From: Clostridiales bacterium
GTDB lineage: Bacteria > Bacillota > Clostridia > Lachnospirales > Lachnospiraceae
Direction of reading: 5' to 3'
NCBI GenBank assembly: GCA_021203365.1
Contig: JAJQBI010000012.1
Coordinates: forward strand, 24,017-88,016
DNA length: 64,000 nt
A program made the position numbers and the translations under genes. The notes beneath the pieces were generated by a model. That model saw only the letters and a program-made list of their open reading frames with translations, was not told the origin of the DNA and did not search any database. Positions 8,755 to 17,606 of the stretch are shown here, piece by piece; the stretch's first letter is position 1; each line of letters begins with the position of its first letter.

Positions 8755-10092
8755 CTACTGCGCCCACTCATAGCCCAGCTGCTGTGCCTGCAGCAGGCAG
8801 TCAGAATCATATTTCGCCGCAGCTTCCTCCGCGGTGGTCTGACCGGAGCCGGCTTCCTGGGTGATCTGCATGCAGTTGGATCCCTTGATATCGGTAAGGA
8901 ATTCCATTGCAAGACCGGTCATACCGGAATCAAAATAGGCCTGCATGTCTTCCGCAACCGCCGGATAAGCGTTGTCCGGAAGCTCATATCCGTTGATGCA
9001 GTACGGGCCGTCGGGAAGGATGGTCTCTGTGTAGCAGTCAAGAGCTTCGTCAGAGATGTAGAATTCCATGAAGCGAAGAGCCGCGTCATAGTTTTCGCTG
9101 TTCTTGTTCAGATACAGGGAAGTGGGCATCCAGGTGGTCAGATAGGTGTCGCCCTCTGTGGCCGGAATCGCGAAAACGCCGATGCTGCTGTTGTCGCCGT
9201 AAAGCTCATAAATGTTGGAGAGCGCCTGGGTCAGGCAGATCCAGTGCGCGCCGTCGCCGTTGTAGATCATATCGCAGGCGTCGTCGTAGGAGGTTGCCAG
9301 ATAATCGCTGTTGTAGTACGGATTCAGGTCTACGCATTTCTGGAAGGAGGCAAGAGCGTACTCATTTCCCGCGTAGGTATCCTCGCCGTTGGTCAGGTTG
9401 GTTGCAAAGTCAGGATCCAGAGCCATCAGGTTTGCGTTGTCGCCAAGGAAAACAACCTGGGTGGTCCAGCTGTCCGCGAAGGAGCCGATTACAGCCGTCT
9501 CTCCTGCATCCTGCAGAACCTGGCAGTTCTCAAGGAACTCATCCCATGTGGTGGGAACCTCAAGCCCATATTCCTCATAAATGTCCTTGTTGTACATTAC
9601 CGCGCCGGCCTGAGAAGCACAGGCAGGAACTCCATAGAGAGCGTCGTTAACGGTAACCGTAGACGCATAGGTAGCATCCAGACGGCTTGCGATCCACTCA
9701 TCATCGGAAAGATCCGCGAAATACTCAGACGGATTCAGAGCGGAAAGAAGAGCGCCGGAGTTGTACGCGCAGATGTCGGTCATATCTCCGGAGGCAAGAC
9801 GGGTCTTTACAAGATTGTCGCCGTCGGTGCCGCCCACACGGTACTCAACCTCCACGGTGATGCCCAGCTTTTCCTTGGCCAGATCGCATACGGCCAGAAG
9901 TCCGGCATCCGTCATGTCTGTATCGATCATCAGGGTGATGGTTGCCTCTTCATACTCCCACTCCGGCTCCGCAACGCTCTCAGCGGCCTCGCCGTCAGAA
10001 GCGGTGGCGTCCTCCGCGCTTACAGATACCGCGGACAGACCCATGGACGTAACCATGGCTGCGGTCAGCAAAACTGCCAGTTGTTTTTTCAT
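8755..10092 (-). CDS. Extracellular sugar-binding protein of the CUT1 ABC importer
   Basis: Solute-binding protein that captures the sugar outside the membrane and delivers it to the MalF/MalG pair. It is 445 aa with a signal peptide, a hydrophobic core LAVLLTAAMVTSMGLSAVSV and a likely signal peptidase I site after VSA (about residue 26). An acidic linker follows, and then the SBP_bac_1 fold with PTTWDEFLENCQ and a late GYELPDNAYP segment. There is no lipobox cysteine near the cleavage site, which is unusual because Gram-positive binding proteins are normally lipoproteins. It is the first gene of the importer unit. Regulation by YesN is inferred from context. Confidence 0.9.
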   Translation of the reverse strand: MKKQLAVLLTAAMVTSMGLSAVSVSAEDATASDGEAAESVAEPEWEYEEATITLMIDTDMTDAGLLAVCDLAKEKLGITVEVEYRVGGTDGDNLVKTRLASGDMTDICAYNSGALLSALNPSEYFADLSDDEWIASRLDATYASTVTVNDALYGVPACASQAGAVMYNKDIYEEYGLEVPTTWDEFLENCQVLQDAGETAVIGSFADSWTTQVVFLGDNANLMALDPDFATNLTNGEDTYAGNEYALASFQKCVDLNPYYNSDYLATSYDDACDMIYNGDGAHWICLTQALSNIYELYGDNSSIGVFAIPATEGDTYLTTWMPTSLYLNKNSENYDAALRFMEFYISDEALDCYTETILPDGPYCINGYELPDNAYPAVAEDMQAYFDSGMTGLAMEFLTDIKGSNCMQITQEAGSGQTTAEEAAAKYDSDCLLQAQQLGYEWAQ

Positions 10093-10407
10093 AGTGTGAT
10101 TCCTCCTTTTTCTGAAATGCAGGGCATACTTCCGGCAAATTGCACACGCTCATGCCGGGTGGTTTCCCAGGCCTCTGCCCCGCACGTTTACTATGGGAAG
10201 TTACAGATATCATAACGTAATTTTTGTCCCGGAAACATGGATTTTTTAGTCAAATTGCATTGATTTTTTTTAATTTCCCTCCCAGGCTTGTGTAAATTAC
10301 ATGGATTTTTCAATCACGGCCCATGGAAAAATCCTTCATTTTTCTTTCCCTTCTTGACTTCGGAGGAAGAAAATGTTTTGCTTTATTTAATATTGGAGGG
10401 ATGACCA
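10093..10407. promoter_or_regulatory. Divergent control region of the sugar importer
   Basis: AT-rich gap between the binding-protein gene (-) and the unknown membrane protein (+). The motif ACATGGATTTTT occurs at 10235-10246 and again at 10299-10310. The second copy is paired with an inverted GGAAAAATCC at 10325-10334, giving a 9-bp inverted repeat (10303-10311 with 10326-10334). These are candidate sites for YesN or another regulator. A TATGAT hexamer on the minus strand near 10208-10213 could be the binding-protein -10 box but has no good -35, as expected for an activator-dependent promoter. A TTGACT at 10354-10359 could serve the plus-strand gene. Confidence 0.45.
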
Positions 10408-11079
10408 TTGAAAAAAGAGAAAACCTCAGAGGTAACCAGAGAGCTTCGCCGGGAACAGCGGGCACGGGATCTTGAAACCATCCGCAGCCTTCACGGATTT
10501 CGAAAACTGCAGCACATTCTCATCTATTACCGGATTGAGCTTTCCATTGTATTTGGCTCCGTCTTTGTGGTAATCGCCCTGATTTATTCGGTACGCCAGG
10601 GTTCCATTCCCACAGACCTGTATTTTTCCCTTTTTACGGGAAGCACCCAGGACTACACCCAATGGGCGGATTCTCTTCTGGCCCAGATGGAGGATGCCGG
10701 GGAGCTGAATGTGGAGTGGGTGCAGAGCACCTATTTTACAGAGGGAAGCGTTTTGTCCGGAAATGATGAGAGCTACCTTTCCACGAGAATCGGGGTTCAT
10801 GAACTGGACCTGATCATCAGTACAGAAGAGCTTTACGAGTATATGCTGGAGCTGGAGGTCCTGCTCCCCCTGACAGAAATTCTCACGGAGGAAGAGATGC
10901 AGGCCTGGTCGGACGCTGTGGTCTGCACACAGGACGGCACCGCCTGGGGGCTGCTCCTCACAGAAGAACAGTTTCCGGAAGCGGCGGAGGAAGATTATTA
11001 TGTATATTTCTGCAGCACCGGGGAAAATACGGAAAACGCCCATCAGCTTCTTCAGATTCTGATGAATACGTCTTCCTGA
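10408..11079 (+). CDS. Unknown single-pass membrane protein with extracellular domain
   Basis: I do not recognise this protein. It has a basic, Arg/Lys/Glu-rich cytoplasmic N-terminus of about 45 residues, one transmembrane segment (LSIVFGSVFVVIALIYSV) and an acidic outer domain of about 155 residues. The outer domain contains DLYFSLFTGST, a DLIISTEELYEYM stretch and PLTEILTEEEMQAW, a pattern loosely like part of a periplasmic-binding-protein lobe. The start is TTG at 10408 with GGAGGG at 10395-10400; the ATG at 10401 is out of frame and too close to the ribosome site. It is divergent from the sugar-binding protein, so a role in that uptake or sensing system is plausible but unproven. Confidence 0.75.
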   Translation: MKKEKTSEVTRELRREQRARDLETIRSLHGFRKLQHILIYYRIELSIVFGSVFVVIALIYSVRQGSIPTDLYFSLFTGSTQDYTQWADSLLAQMEDAGELNVEWVQSTYFTEGSVLSGNDESYLSTRIGVHELDLIISTEELYEYMLELEVLLPLTEILTEEEMQAWSDAVVCTQDGTAWGLLLTEEQFPEAAEEDYYVYFCSTGENTENAHQLLQILMNTSS

Positions 11080-11149
11080 CCCTCTCCGGAGGAGATTCAA
11101 AGACCCGGGGATCTGAAGCCCGGAATATGGAGCCGGAACGCGAACCGGT

Positions 11150-11195
11150 AAAAAAAGGTACACCCTCCGGAAAATCCGGCGGTGTACCTTTTTTT
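11150..11195. terminator. Bidirectional terminator
   Basis: Stem GGTACACC/GGTGTACC plus an inner CCGGA/TCCGG, flanked by seven A on the left and seven T on the right. It can stop both the plus-strand unknown gene and the minus-strand proA transcript. Confidence 0.85.
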
Positions 11196-11276
11196 CGCAG
11201 AAACCCATGAGGATGCCCGGATTTCCCGAGGGGCCTCCTGTAAATGTCCGCACCTCACGCTCTCATATTCCCTGCG

Positions 11277-12554
11277 TTACTCAATGTCCCGAAAATGGAA
11301 GGAGCGTCTCCCTTTGGCGTAATCTCCCACAATATGTCCGTCCCCGAACAGCTTATATTTATAGGTAACCAGTCCTTCCAGCCCCACAGGTCCGCGGGCA
11401 TGGATCTTGCCGGTGCTGATTCCCACTTCCGCACCAAAGCCGTAGCGGAAGCCGTCTGCGAACCGGGTGGAGCAGTTCTGGTAAACACCCGCGGAATCCA
11501 CCAGCTGCATAAATCTTTCCGCCGTACCCCTGTTTTCCGTGAGAATGGAATCGGTGTGGTGAGAGCCGAACCGGTTGATATGGGCGATGGCCTCCTCCAC
11601 ATTGTCCACCAGCTTCACGGAAAGAATCAGATCCAGGTATTCCCGGAAATCCTTTTCCTCGATGGTTTCCGCCTGGATGATATCCGTCACCTCTTTTGTC
11701 CCGCGAAGCTTTACCCCCTCCGCCCTGAGAGCGCAGGCAAGCTCCGGGAGGAAGTCCCCGGCGATTTCCCTGTGTACAAGCAGGGTTTCCACCGCATTAC
11801 AGGCGGCTGTATACTGGGTTTTGGCATCCACAATGACAGGAATGGCCTTCTGAAGATCTGCGTCCCGATCCACATAGATATGGCAAAGTCCATCGGCATG
11901 GCCCATAACCGGGATCTTCGTGTGATCCATAATGTACTGCACAAACCTGTTGGAGCCTCTGGGAATCAGCAGGTCCACACTTCCATGGCACTCCAGCAGC
12001 TCGTCGATCTCACTGTGCTGCTCCGCCTGCAAAAGGCATCCCTCCGGAAGCCCTGCCTTCACTGCGCTGTCATAGATCAGCCGGAACAGAACCCGATTGG
12101 TATGGGCCGTCTCCTTTCCGCCCTTGAGGACCGCACAGTTTCCGCTTTTAATACAAAGAGAGGAAATCTGCACCAGAGCATCCGGCCGCGCTTCAAAAAT
12201 CACACCGATCACTCCGATGGGACAGCTGACCCGGTACAGGGTCAGGCCTTCGTCCAGCTCTCTGGCCAGGGAAACCTTTCCCACAGGGTCCGGCAGACCG
12301 ATCAGCTGTTCAATGCCGGCGGTCACGTCCTCCAGCTTTCCCGGATCAAACTTCAGGCGCTTCATAACCGCAGCGCTGATTCCCGTCTGCTCCGCCAGAT
12401 CCATATCCTGTTTATTTGCCTGAAAGATCTCCTCCGAATGCTCCCGAAGGGTATCCGCAATCCGGGAGAGCGCCTGATTCCTGGTTTCCACAGAAGAAGC
12501 CGCCAGATAGGGGGCCACTGCCTTCATGTTCCGCACATCTTCTTTTATACTCAT
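11277..12554 (-). CDS. proA: Gamma-glutamyl phosphate reductase
   Basis: Second enzyme of proline synthesis: NADPH-dependent reduction of gamma-glutamyl phosphate to glutamate semialdehyde. It is 425 residues, close to the family length. Conserved features are GVIGVIFEARPDA, SGNCAVLKGGKE, IPRGSNRFVQYI and the active-site cysteine in YTAACNAVETLLVH. The C-terminal GPVGLEGLVTYKYKLFGDGH is typical. It is the last gene of the tsaE-to-proA string, 58 nt after ispD. Its usual partner proB (glutamate 5-kinase) is not adjacent, so it must lie elsewhere. The unit ends at the bidirectional terminator at 11150-11195. Confidence 0.96.
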   Translation of the reverse strand: MSIKEDVRNMKAVAPYLAASSVETRNQALSRIADTLREHSEEIFQANKQDMDLAEQTGISAAVMKRLKFDPGKLEDVTAGIEQLIGLPDPVGKVSLARELDEGLTLYRVSCPIGVIGVIFEARPDALVQISSLCIKSGNCAVLKGGKETAHTNRVLFRLIYDSAVKAGLPEGCLLQAEQHSEIDELLECHGSVDLLIPRGSNRFVQYIMDHTKIPVMGHADGLCHIYVDRDADLQKAIPVIVDAKTQYTAACNAVETLLVHREIAGDFLPELACALRAEGVKLRGTKEVTDIIQAETIEEKDFREYLDLILSVKLVDNVEEAIAHINRFGSHHTDSILTENRGTAERFMQLVDSAGVYQNCSTRFADGFRYGFGAEVGISTGKIHARGPVGLEGLVTYKYKLFGDGHIVGDYAKGRRSFHFRDIE

Positions 12555-12612
12555 AGTCCGCTCCTCTCACATAACACCGCTTTTTTCGAAATCCCCGGCT
12601 GTACCGCGGACT

Positions 12613-13308
12613 TTATCCCTTTTGTTTCAGAAAAGCCTCCGCAATCAGCATGTCCTCCGGGGTTGTAATCTTAATATTCCGGTAAGAGCCTTCGGACAGC
12701 CGCACCCGCACGCCGGTTTCCTGCTCGGCCACCATGGCGTCGTCTGTAATTCCGGTTCTGTCCTTCCCCTGTATCTTCTCATAGGCCTCCCGGATCAAAG
12801 AATAACGGAAAACCTGCGGGGTCTGTATGATCCAGGTTTTTTTCCGGTCCGGTGTCTCCTCCACACAGCCGGAAGAATCCGCCAGCTTCACCGTATCCTT
12901 GGAGGGCATGCCCGCCACACAGGCGCCGCTCTCCCGCACCCCCGCAAGGGCTCTTTCCAGAATTGCCTCCGTGACAAAGGGCCTGGCGCCGTCATGGATA
13001 AACACATACTCCGTATCCCGGCAGGCCAGAAGCCCCTGGTAAACCGAGTCATACCGTTCCTCTCCGCCCGGGATCACCTGACGCACCTTGGTAAATCCGT
13101 ATTTCCTTACAATCTTTTCCTCACAGTACGCCACCTGTTCTCTGCCGGTTACCAGGAGAATATCCCGGATAAAGGGGCATTCCTGAAAGCACTCCAGAGA
13201 ATAAAAAATCACCGGCCGGCCCCCCAGCTCCAGAAACTGCTTCTGAATCCGGCTGTTCATTCTTTTTCCCTGGCCGGCCGCCAGCACAATTGCCGTACAT
13301 CGCTCCAT
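12613..13308 (-). CDS. ispD: 2-C-methyl-D-erythritol 4-phosphate cytidylyltransferase
   Basis: Third step of the MEP isoprenoid pathway, transferring CMP from CTP to methylerythritol phosphate. The nucleotide-binding start AAGQGKRMNSRIQKQFLELGG holds the catalytic Arg and Lys. VFIHDGARPFV and GMPSKDTVK are the other family blocks, followed by IQTPQVFRYSLI and ITDDAMVAE. 231 aa, full length. It sits between tsaD (42-nt gap) and proA. ispE and ispF are not in this window. Confidence 0.95.
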   Translation of the reverse strand: MERCTAIVLAAGQGKRMNSRIQKQFLELGGRPVIFYSLECFQECPFIRDILLVTGREQVAYCEEKIVRKYGFTKVRQVIPGGEERYDSVYQGLLACRDTEYVFIHDGARPFVTEAILERALAGVRESGACVAGMPSKDTVKLADSSGCVEETPDRKKTWIIQTPQVFRYSLIREAYEKIQGKDRTGITDDAMVAEQETGVRVRLSEGSYRNIKITTPEDMLIAEAFLKQKG

Positions 13309-13350
13309 CCCCGTCCCTCCTGACCATTTATCCGAAAAACCTTCCGGTTT

Positions 13351-14370
13351 TTATCTCTCTCCCAGACGCAGATTGGGAATGGCATTCAGATCCCACCCGT
13401 GCCGGGTTCCCTTTACAAACTCATAATAAGCGGCGGCGCCGATCATGGCCGCGTTGTCTGTACAGAGAATGGGGGACGGACGGTAAAACCGGTACCCTCT
13501 CTTGTCACAGGCCCGGCTCATGGCCTCCCGCAGTGTGCCGTTGGAGGCCACACCCCCTGCGATGGCAATTTTCTTCATGTGATAATCCCGGGCCGCAGCC
13601 ATGGTGTGCTCCACCAGCACATCCACCACCGCCCTCTGAAAGGAGGCCGCCAGGTCCGCCCGGTTCACTTCCTCCCCCTTCATCTTCGCACTGTTCAGAT
13701 AATTCAGAACCGCAGATTTCACTCCGCTGAAGCTGAAGTCATAGGGACTGTCCTCAATTTTCGCCCGGGGAAACCAGATGGCCTGATCGTTTCCCTCTCT
13801 GGAGAGCCGGTCAATCTTCGGACCGCCGGGATATCCAAGACCAATGGCCCGGGCCACCTTGTCAAAGGCCTCCCCCGCAGCGTCATCCCGGGTTCTTCCC
13901 AGAATCTCAAATTCCCCGTAATCCTTCACAATCACCAGGTGCGTATGTCCCCCGGACACAATCAGGCAGAGAAACGGCGGCTCCAGATCCGGGTTCTCGA
14001 TATAGTTGGCCGACACATGTCCTTCAATGTGGTGTACACCCACCAGGGGAAGCTTTTTCGCGTAGGCGATGGCCTTGGCCTCCGCCACACCCACCAGAAG
14101 CGCCCCCACCAGCCCCGGACCGTAAGTCACTCCCACCGCGTCCAGGTCGTCCAGGGTAACTCCCCCGTCCCTCAGCGCCTCCTCAATCACCGGATTGATT
14201 TTCTCGATATGCTTCCTGGAGGCGATCTCCGGAACCACGCCACCGTACAGCTTATGCAGATCGATCTGGGAGGAGATCACACTGGAAAGGACCGTTCTCC
14301 CGTTTTTTACCACCGCGGCCGCCGTCTCGTCACAGGAGCTCTCAATGGCAAGAATCAAGATATCTTTCAT
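13351..14370 (-). CDS. tsaD: tRNA N6-threonylcarbamoyladenosine synthase, catalytic subunit TsaD
   Basis: Transfers the threonylcarbamoyl group to A37 of ANN-decoding tRNAs with TsaB and TsaE. The N-terminal ASKHA fold starts with [15 protein letters not shown]. Metal-ligand histidines are in HHIEGH, and later blocks are [25 protein letters not shown] and [10 protein letters not shown]. 339 aa, normal. Its start overlaps the rnz stop by 4 nt (ATGA). Both partner genes tsaB and tsaE lie upstream in the same operon, which strongly supports the call. Confidence 0.97.
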   Translation of the reverse strand: MKDILILAIESSCDETAAAVVKNGRTVLSSVISSQIDLHKLYGGVVPEIASRKHIEKINPVIEEALRDGGVTLDDLDAVGVTYGPGLVGALLVGVAEAKAIAYAKKLPLVGVHHIEGHVSANYIENPDLEPPFLCLIVSGGHTHLVIVKDYGEFEILGRTRDDAAGEAFDKVARAIGLGYPGGPKIDRLSREGNDQAIWFPRAKIEDSPYDFSFSGVKSAVLNYLNSAKMKGEEVNRADLAASFQRAVVDVLVEHTMAAARDYHMKKIAIAGGVASNGTLREAMSRACDKRGYRFYRPSPILCTDNAAMIGAAAYYEFVKGTRHGWDLNAIPNLRLGER

Positions 14371-15302
14371 ATTTCACAGGCTTCCTTTCCCGAATCCTCT
14401 TCGAAATTCAGTTCCACGCTTTTTCCGTCCCGGCCGGCCACGGCCTTTGGAAAGATCTCCCGGACCGGTTTCATAAAATCCTCCGGATAGATCAGCGATG
14501 GGCTGTAATGGGTCAGCCACATCTCCCCGACCCCTGCCTCCCGGGCCAGAAGGGCGGCTTCCCGGAAGGTCATGTGTTTATAATCCCTGGCCTTCGCCTC
14601 CTTGTCGTCCTCCCCGTACATTCCCTCACAGATAAAAAGGTCCGCCCCCGCCGCATTCCGGCGGATGGACTCTGTGGGACGGGTGTCCGTCGTATAAGTC
14701 AGCTTAATGCCTTTCCTGGGCGGGCCCAGAACCATATCCGGAGTGTACACTCTGCCGTCCATCTCCACGGTTTTCCCCTTTTGAAGAGGGTTCCACAGCC
14801 GCAGGGGAATCCCCTGAGCCCGGGCGTTTTCCGGGGAAAATTTCCCCTGGCGGAGAATCTCCAGCGTATATCCATAGCACAGCACATTGTGGTTCACTTT
14901 AAAGGCCGTGATCCGGTAGCCGCTTAGCTCCAGCACCTCCTCCGGCTTCGTAATTTCAATAAAATTCAGTTCAAAGGGAAGCTCCGGGGCAATCACCCGC
15001 AGGGCGCTCACCACCCGCTCAAGGCCCCGGGGGCCCACCAGAGTCAGGGGATTTTTGCGGTCCGCATTTCCCATGGTGAGAAGCAGCCCCGGTAGCCCGC
15101 TGATGTGATCCCCATGGTAGTGCGTGAAACAGATCACATCTATGGGCTTAAAGCTCCAGCCCTTTTCCCGGATGGCAATCTGCGTGCCTTCCCCGCAGTC
15201 GATGAGCAGACTGCTCCCGTTATACCGGGTCATCAGCGCCGTCAGCCATCGCTTCGGCAGCGGCATCATCCCTCCGGTTCCCAACAAACATACATCCAGC
15301 AT
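14367..15302 (-). CDS. rnz: Ribonuclease Z (tRNA 3' endonuclease)
   Basis: Metallo-beta-lactamase-fold nuclease that removes 3' trailers from tRNA precursors lacking an encoded CCA, such as the tRNA-Cys in this window. The zinc motif HYHGDH appears in [15 protein letters not shown], with [11 protein letters not shown] before it, a YTTDTRPT block and LTHYSPSL near the C-terminus. 311 aa, the short bacterial form. It is embedded in the t6A operon between rimI and tsaD and overlaps tsaD by 4 nt, so it is clearly co-expressed with tRNA modification genes. Confidence 0.93.
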   Translation of the reverse strand: MLDVCLLGTGGMMPLPKRWLTALMTRYNGSSLLIDCGEGTQIAIREKGWSFKPIDVICFTHYHGDHISGLPGLLLTMGNADRKNPLTLVGPRGLERVVSALRVIAPELPFELNFIEITKPEEVLELSGYRITAFKVNHNVLCYGYTLEILRQGKFSPENARAQGIPLRLWNPLQKGKTVEMDGRVYTPDMVLGPPRKGIKLTYTTDTRPTESIRRNAAGADLFICEGMYGEDDKEAKARDYKHMTFREAALLAREAGVGEMWLTHYSPSLIYPEDFMKPVREIFPKAVAGRDGKSVELNFEEDSGKEACEI

Positions 15303-15332
15303 AAAACCTTCCTCGTCTATTCTCTTTTTCTG

Positions 15333-15770
15333 TCATTCCCGGGTCATAAGAACCGCGTCCTCCACAGGGTCTGTATAATAATTCCTGCGCAGGCCGTCCT
15401 GCCGAAAGCCAAAACGGCTGTACAGCCCAATCGCCCGTTCATTTCCCCTGCGCACTTCCAGATGAAGCCGCTTCACGCCCCGCCGGGCCGCAAGCTCTGT
15501 CAGGTTCCTCATGAGAAAGGAGCCGATTCCCTCTCCCTGCCGGTCCCTCCGGACCGCCACATTCACCACGTCCCCCTCATCCAGAACCATAAGAACCCCA
15601 CAGTATCCCAGAATACAGTTTCCTTTTTCATCGGCCGCCACAAGAAACAGAGTATCCTTCCGTCTCAGAAAATCCAGGAAGCTCTCCCTGGACCAGCCGG
15701 GGGAAAACAGGTCTTCCTCCATCTCCATCACCGGTCCCAGATCGTCCTCACACATCTCCCGCAGAATCAT
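15333..15770 (-). CDS. rimI: Ribosomal-protein-alanine N-acetyltransferase RimI
   Basis: GNAT-family acetyltransferase, expected to acetylate the N-terminal alanine of ribosomal protein S18 (or other proteins). 145 aa with MEEDLFSPGWSRESFL at the start, the acetyl-CoA loop RRDRQGEGIGSFLM and the C-terminal LEVRRGNERAIGLYSRFGF. The start ATG overlaps the tsaB stop by 4 nt. The tsaB-rimI-tsaD order is a common Firmicutes arrangement and supports the name. Confidence 0.92.
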   Translation of the reverse strand: MILREMCEDDLGPVMEMEEDLFSPGWSRESFLDFLRRKDTLFLVAADEKGNCILGYCGVLMVLDEGDVVNVAVRRDRQGEGIGSFLMRNLTELAARRGVKRLHLEVRRGNERAIGLYSRFGFRQDGLRRNYYTDPVEDAVLMTRE

Positions 15771-16516
15771 ACCGGGTTCTCCCGTAGCCTCTGGGCGCGC
15801 TCCCGCTCCGCCTGAGAAAGGCGGAGATAATCCGGACAGTGCTCCGCAGCGGTCTGCGTTTTTCCTTCATTATAATATAGCATCCCCAGAGTTCCCACCG
15901 CGGCGGCTCTCTGGCGATTCAGATGGGCCGGGGCATAGCCATGGGAAACTCTCAGCTTTTCCTCTATAATCTCCCGATATACCGGAACCCCGTCGCCCAG
16001 AAAGGTCACCGGCTCCTCCAGATGATTCAGAAATTCCGTAAGCTCCTCAATTCCCATCGCCGTCTGTGCCTTCACCGTCTGAAGTCTGTGCTCCGAAAAC
16101 CGGAACACGCCTGTGTACACCTGCTTCCTCCTGGCATCCATGATGGGGCAGACCAGGCCTGCTGTGTCAAAAAGATTCCAGGCAAGGGCCTCCACCGTAG
16201 GAACCGCCACCAGAGGCTTATCCAGGGCAAGCCCCAGCCCCTTGGCTGTGGCGGAGCCGATGCGAAGCCCGGTAAAGGAGCCGGGGCCGGCCGCCACCGC
16301 GATGGCATCCACCTCCGTCAGATCCGTCTCTGTCATTTTCACAATTTCATCCAGCATGGGAAGCAGGGTCTGAGAATGGGTTTTCTTATAGTTCACAGTA
16401 TATTCCGCCAGAAGAGTGTCCCCTTCCACCAGGGCCACAGAGGCCACCATCCCCGAGCTGTCCAGTGCGAGAAGCCTTGCCGGCCTGTCTGCGCTCTTTT
16501 CCTTTCCCTCAGGCAT
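15767..16516 (-). CDS. tsaB: tRNA threonylcarbamoyladenosine biosynthesis protein TsaB
   Basis: Non-catalytic ASKHA paralogue that dimerises with TsaD in t6A synthesis. The N-terminus LLALDSSGMVASVALVEGD and the central block AVAAGPGSFTGLRIGSATAKG are diagnostic. An in-frame extension runs to 16642, but it lies inside tsaE and lacks a ribosome site. The ATG at 16516 has AGGAGG upstream and overlaps the tsaE end by 8 nt, giving 249 aa. Confidence 0.95.
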   Translation of the reverse strand: MPEGKEKSADRPARLLALDSSGMVASVALVEGDTLLAEYTVNYKKTHSQTLLPMLDEIVKMTETDLTEVDAIAVAAGPGSFTGLRIGSATAKGLGLALDKPLVAVPTVEALAWNLFDTAGLVCPIMDARRKQVYTGVFRFSEHRLQTVKAQTAMGIEELTEFLNHLEEPVTFLGDGVPVYREIIEEKLRVSHGYAPAHLNRQRAAAVGTLGMLYYNEGKTQTAAEHCPDYLRLSQAERERAQRLRENPV

Positions 16517-16952
16517 CCGTTTTTCCTCCTGTCTCTGTAATGGTAATGCAGCGGTAATCAAATCCCTTCTCCACATCTCTGTCAATCCGGATCTCTGTCC
16601 GTTTCTCCGGCAGGATGTCCCAAATCCGGCCGGCCCACTCAATCAGACAGATTCCCTCCCCGAAAAAATAATCGTCATAACCGATCTCTTCCATTTCCTC
16701 TATGTCCTCAATCCGGTATACATCAAAATGATACAGGGGCAGCCGCCCGCCCCCGTATTCCTGCAAAATGGTAAACGTAGGACTGTTGACCGGCTCCCTG
16801 ATTCCAAGGCCGGCCGCCACGCCCTGGGTGAAAACCGTCTTTCCGGCTCCCAGGTCCCCGTCCAGGGTAAAAATCTCTCCCGCCCCGGCGTGCTTCCCAA
16901 TCTCCTCCCCGGCTCTGCGGGTTTCCTCCGGTGTATATGTCTCAATGGTCAT
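16509..16952 (-). CDS. tsaE: tRNA threonylcarbamoyladenosine biosynthesis ATPase TsaE
   Basis: Small P-loop ATPase that drives turnover of the TsaB-TsaD complex. 147 aa with Walker A GDLGAGKT, the block VNSPTFTILQEY, and LYHFDVYRIEDIEEMEEIG. It is the first gene of the t6A operon and its promoter overlaps the divergent cyclophilin promoter. tsaC, needed for the first step, is not in the window. Confidence 0.95.
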   Translation of the reverse strand: MTIETYTPEETRRAGEEIGKHAGAGEIFTLDGDLGAGKTVFTQGVAAGLGIREPVNSPTFTILQEYGGGRLPLYHFDVYRIEDIEEMEEIGYDDYFFGEGICLIEWAGRIWDILPEKRTEIRIDRDVEKGFDYRCITITETGGKTDA

Positions 16953-16971
16953 ACTTTCCCTGCCTTTTTTC

Positions 16972-17021
16972 TTGCATATTTATCTTTGCAATATTATAAT
17001 AAAGCGAAAACGAAAAAACAA
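16972..17021. promoter_or_regulatory. Overlapping divergent promoters of tsaE (-) and cyclophilin (+)
   Basis: Plus strand: TTGCAT (16972-16977), 17 bp, TATAAT (16995-17000). Minus strand: TTGTTT (17016-17021), 17 bp, TATAAT (16993-16998). The two -10 boxes share the palindrome ATTATAAT, so RNA polymerase can occupy only one at a time. Confidence 0.8.
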
Positions 17022-17048
17022 TACTTTTTGAAAAGGAGTACAAAAACA

Positions 17049-17567
17049 ATGGAAAATCCTGTTGTTACAATTACAATGGAAAACGGCGATGTCATGAAGG
17101 CGGAGCTGTACCCGGACATTGCTCCCAATACGGTAAACAATTTTATCAGCCTGGTAAAAAAGGGATTCTATGACGGTCTGATCTTTCACCGCGTCATCAA
17201 TGGATTCATGATTCAGGGCGGCTGCCCGGACGGGAACGGCATGGGCGGCCCCGGATACAGCATCCGCGGCGAATTTGCCCAGAATGGCTTTCCCAATGAT
17301 CTGGCCCATAAACCGGGGGTTCTGTCCATGGCAAGAGCCATGCATCCCAATTCCGCCGGAAGCCAGTTCTTCATCATGCACAAGGCGGCACCCCATCTGG
17401 ACGGAAGCTACGCGGCCTTTGGCCAGATAACCGAAGGCATGGACGTGGTAAACCGCATCGCCCAGGAGGACACCGATTACAGCGACCGTCCTCTGGACGA
17501 ACAGAAAATCCGCACCATGACCGTGGAAACCTTCGGTGTAGACTATCCGGAACCGGAAAAATGCTGA
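17049..17567 (+). CDS. Peptidyl-prolyl cis-trans isomerase, cyclophilin type
   Basis: Cytoplasmic cyclophilin (no signal peptide) that accelerates proline isomerisation in protein folding. 172 aa with YDGLIFHRVINGFMIQGG (active-site Phe/His/Arg), ARAMHPNSAGSQFFIMH and LDGSYAAFGQITEGMDVV. The frame stays open far upstream through tsaE and tsaB, but the true start is the ATG at 17049, with AAAAGGAG upstream and a strong promoter 49 nt away. It is a monocistronic gene inserted between two minus-strand units. Confidence 0.95.
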   Translation: MENPVVTITMENGDVMKAELYPDIAPNTVNNFISLVKKGFYDGLIFHRVINGFMIQGGCPDGNGMGGPGYSIRGEFAQNGFPNDLAHKPGVLSMARAMHPNSAGSQFFIMHKAAPHLDGSYAAFGQITEGMDVVNRIAQEDTDYSDRPLDEQKIRTMTVETFGVDYPEPEKC

Positions 17568-17578
17568 TATATCCGGAA

Positions 17579-17606
17579 TCCGGAATGGTCACCTAGCCAT
17601 TCCGGA
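17579..17606. terminator. Convergent palindrome at the cyclophilin/yigZ junction
   Basis: Perfect 10-bp inverted repeat TCCGGAATGG/CCATTCCGGA with an 8-nt loop, overlapping the yigZ stop codon. No T-run follows on either strand, so it may be a processing or 3'-protecting hairpin rather than a classical terminator. Confidence 0.5.

Noticed and set aside
10401..10408. ATG at 10401 as start of the unknown membrane protein
   Set aside because: It is out of frame with the long coding frame and directly abuts GGAGGG; the TTG at 10408 is spaced correctly and in frame.
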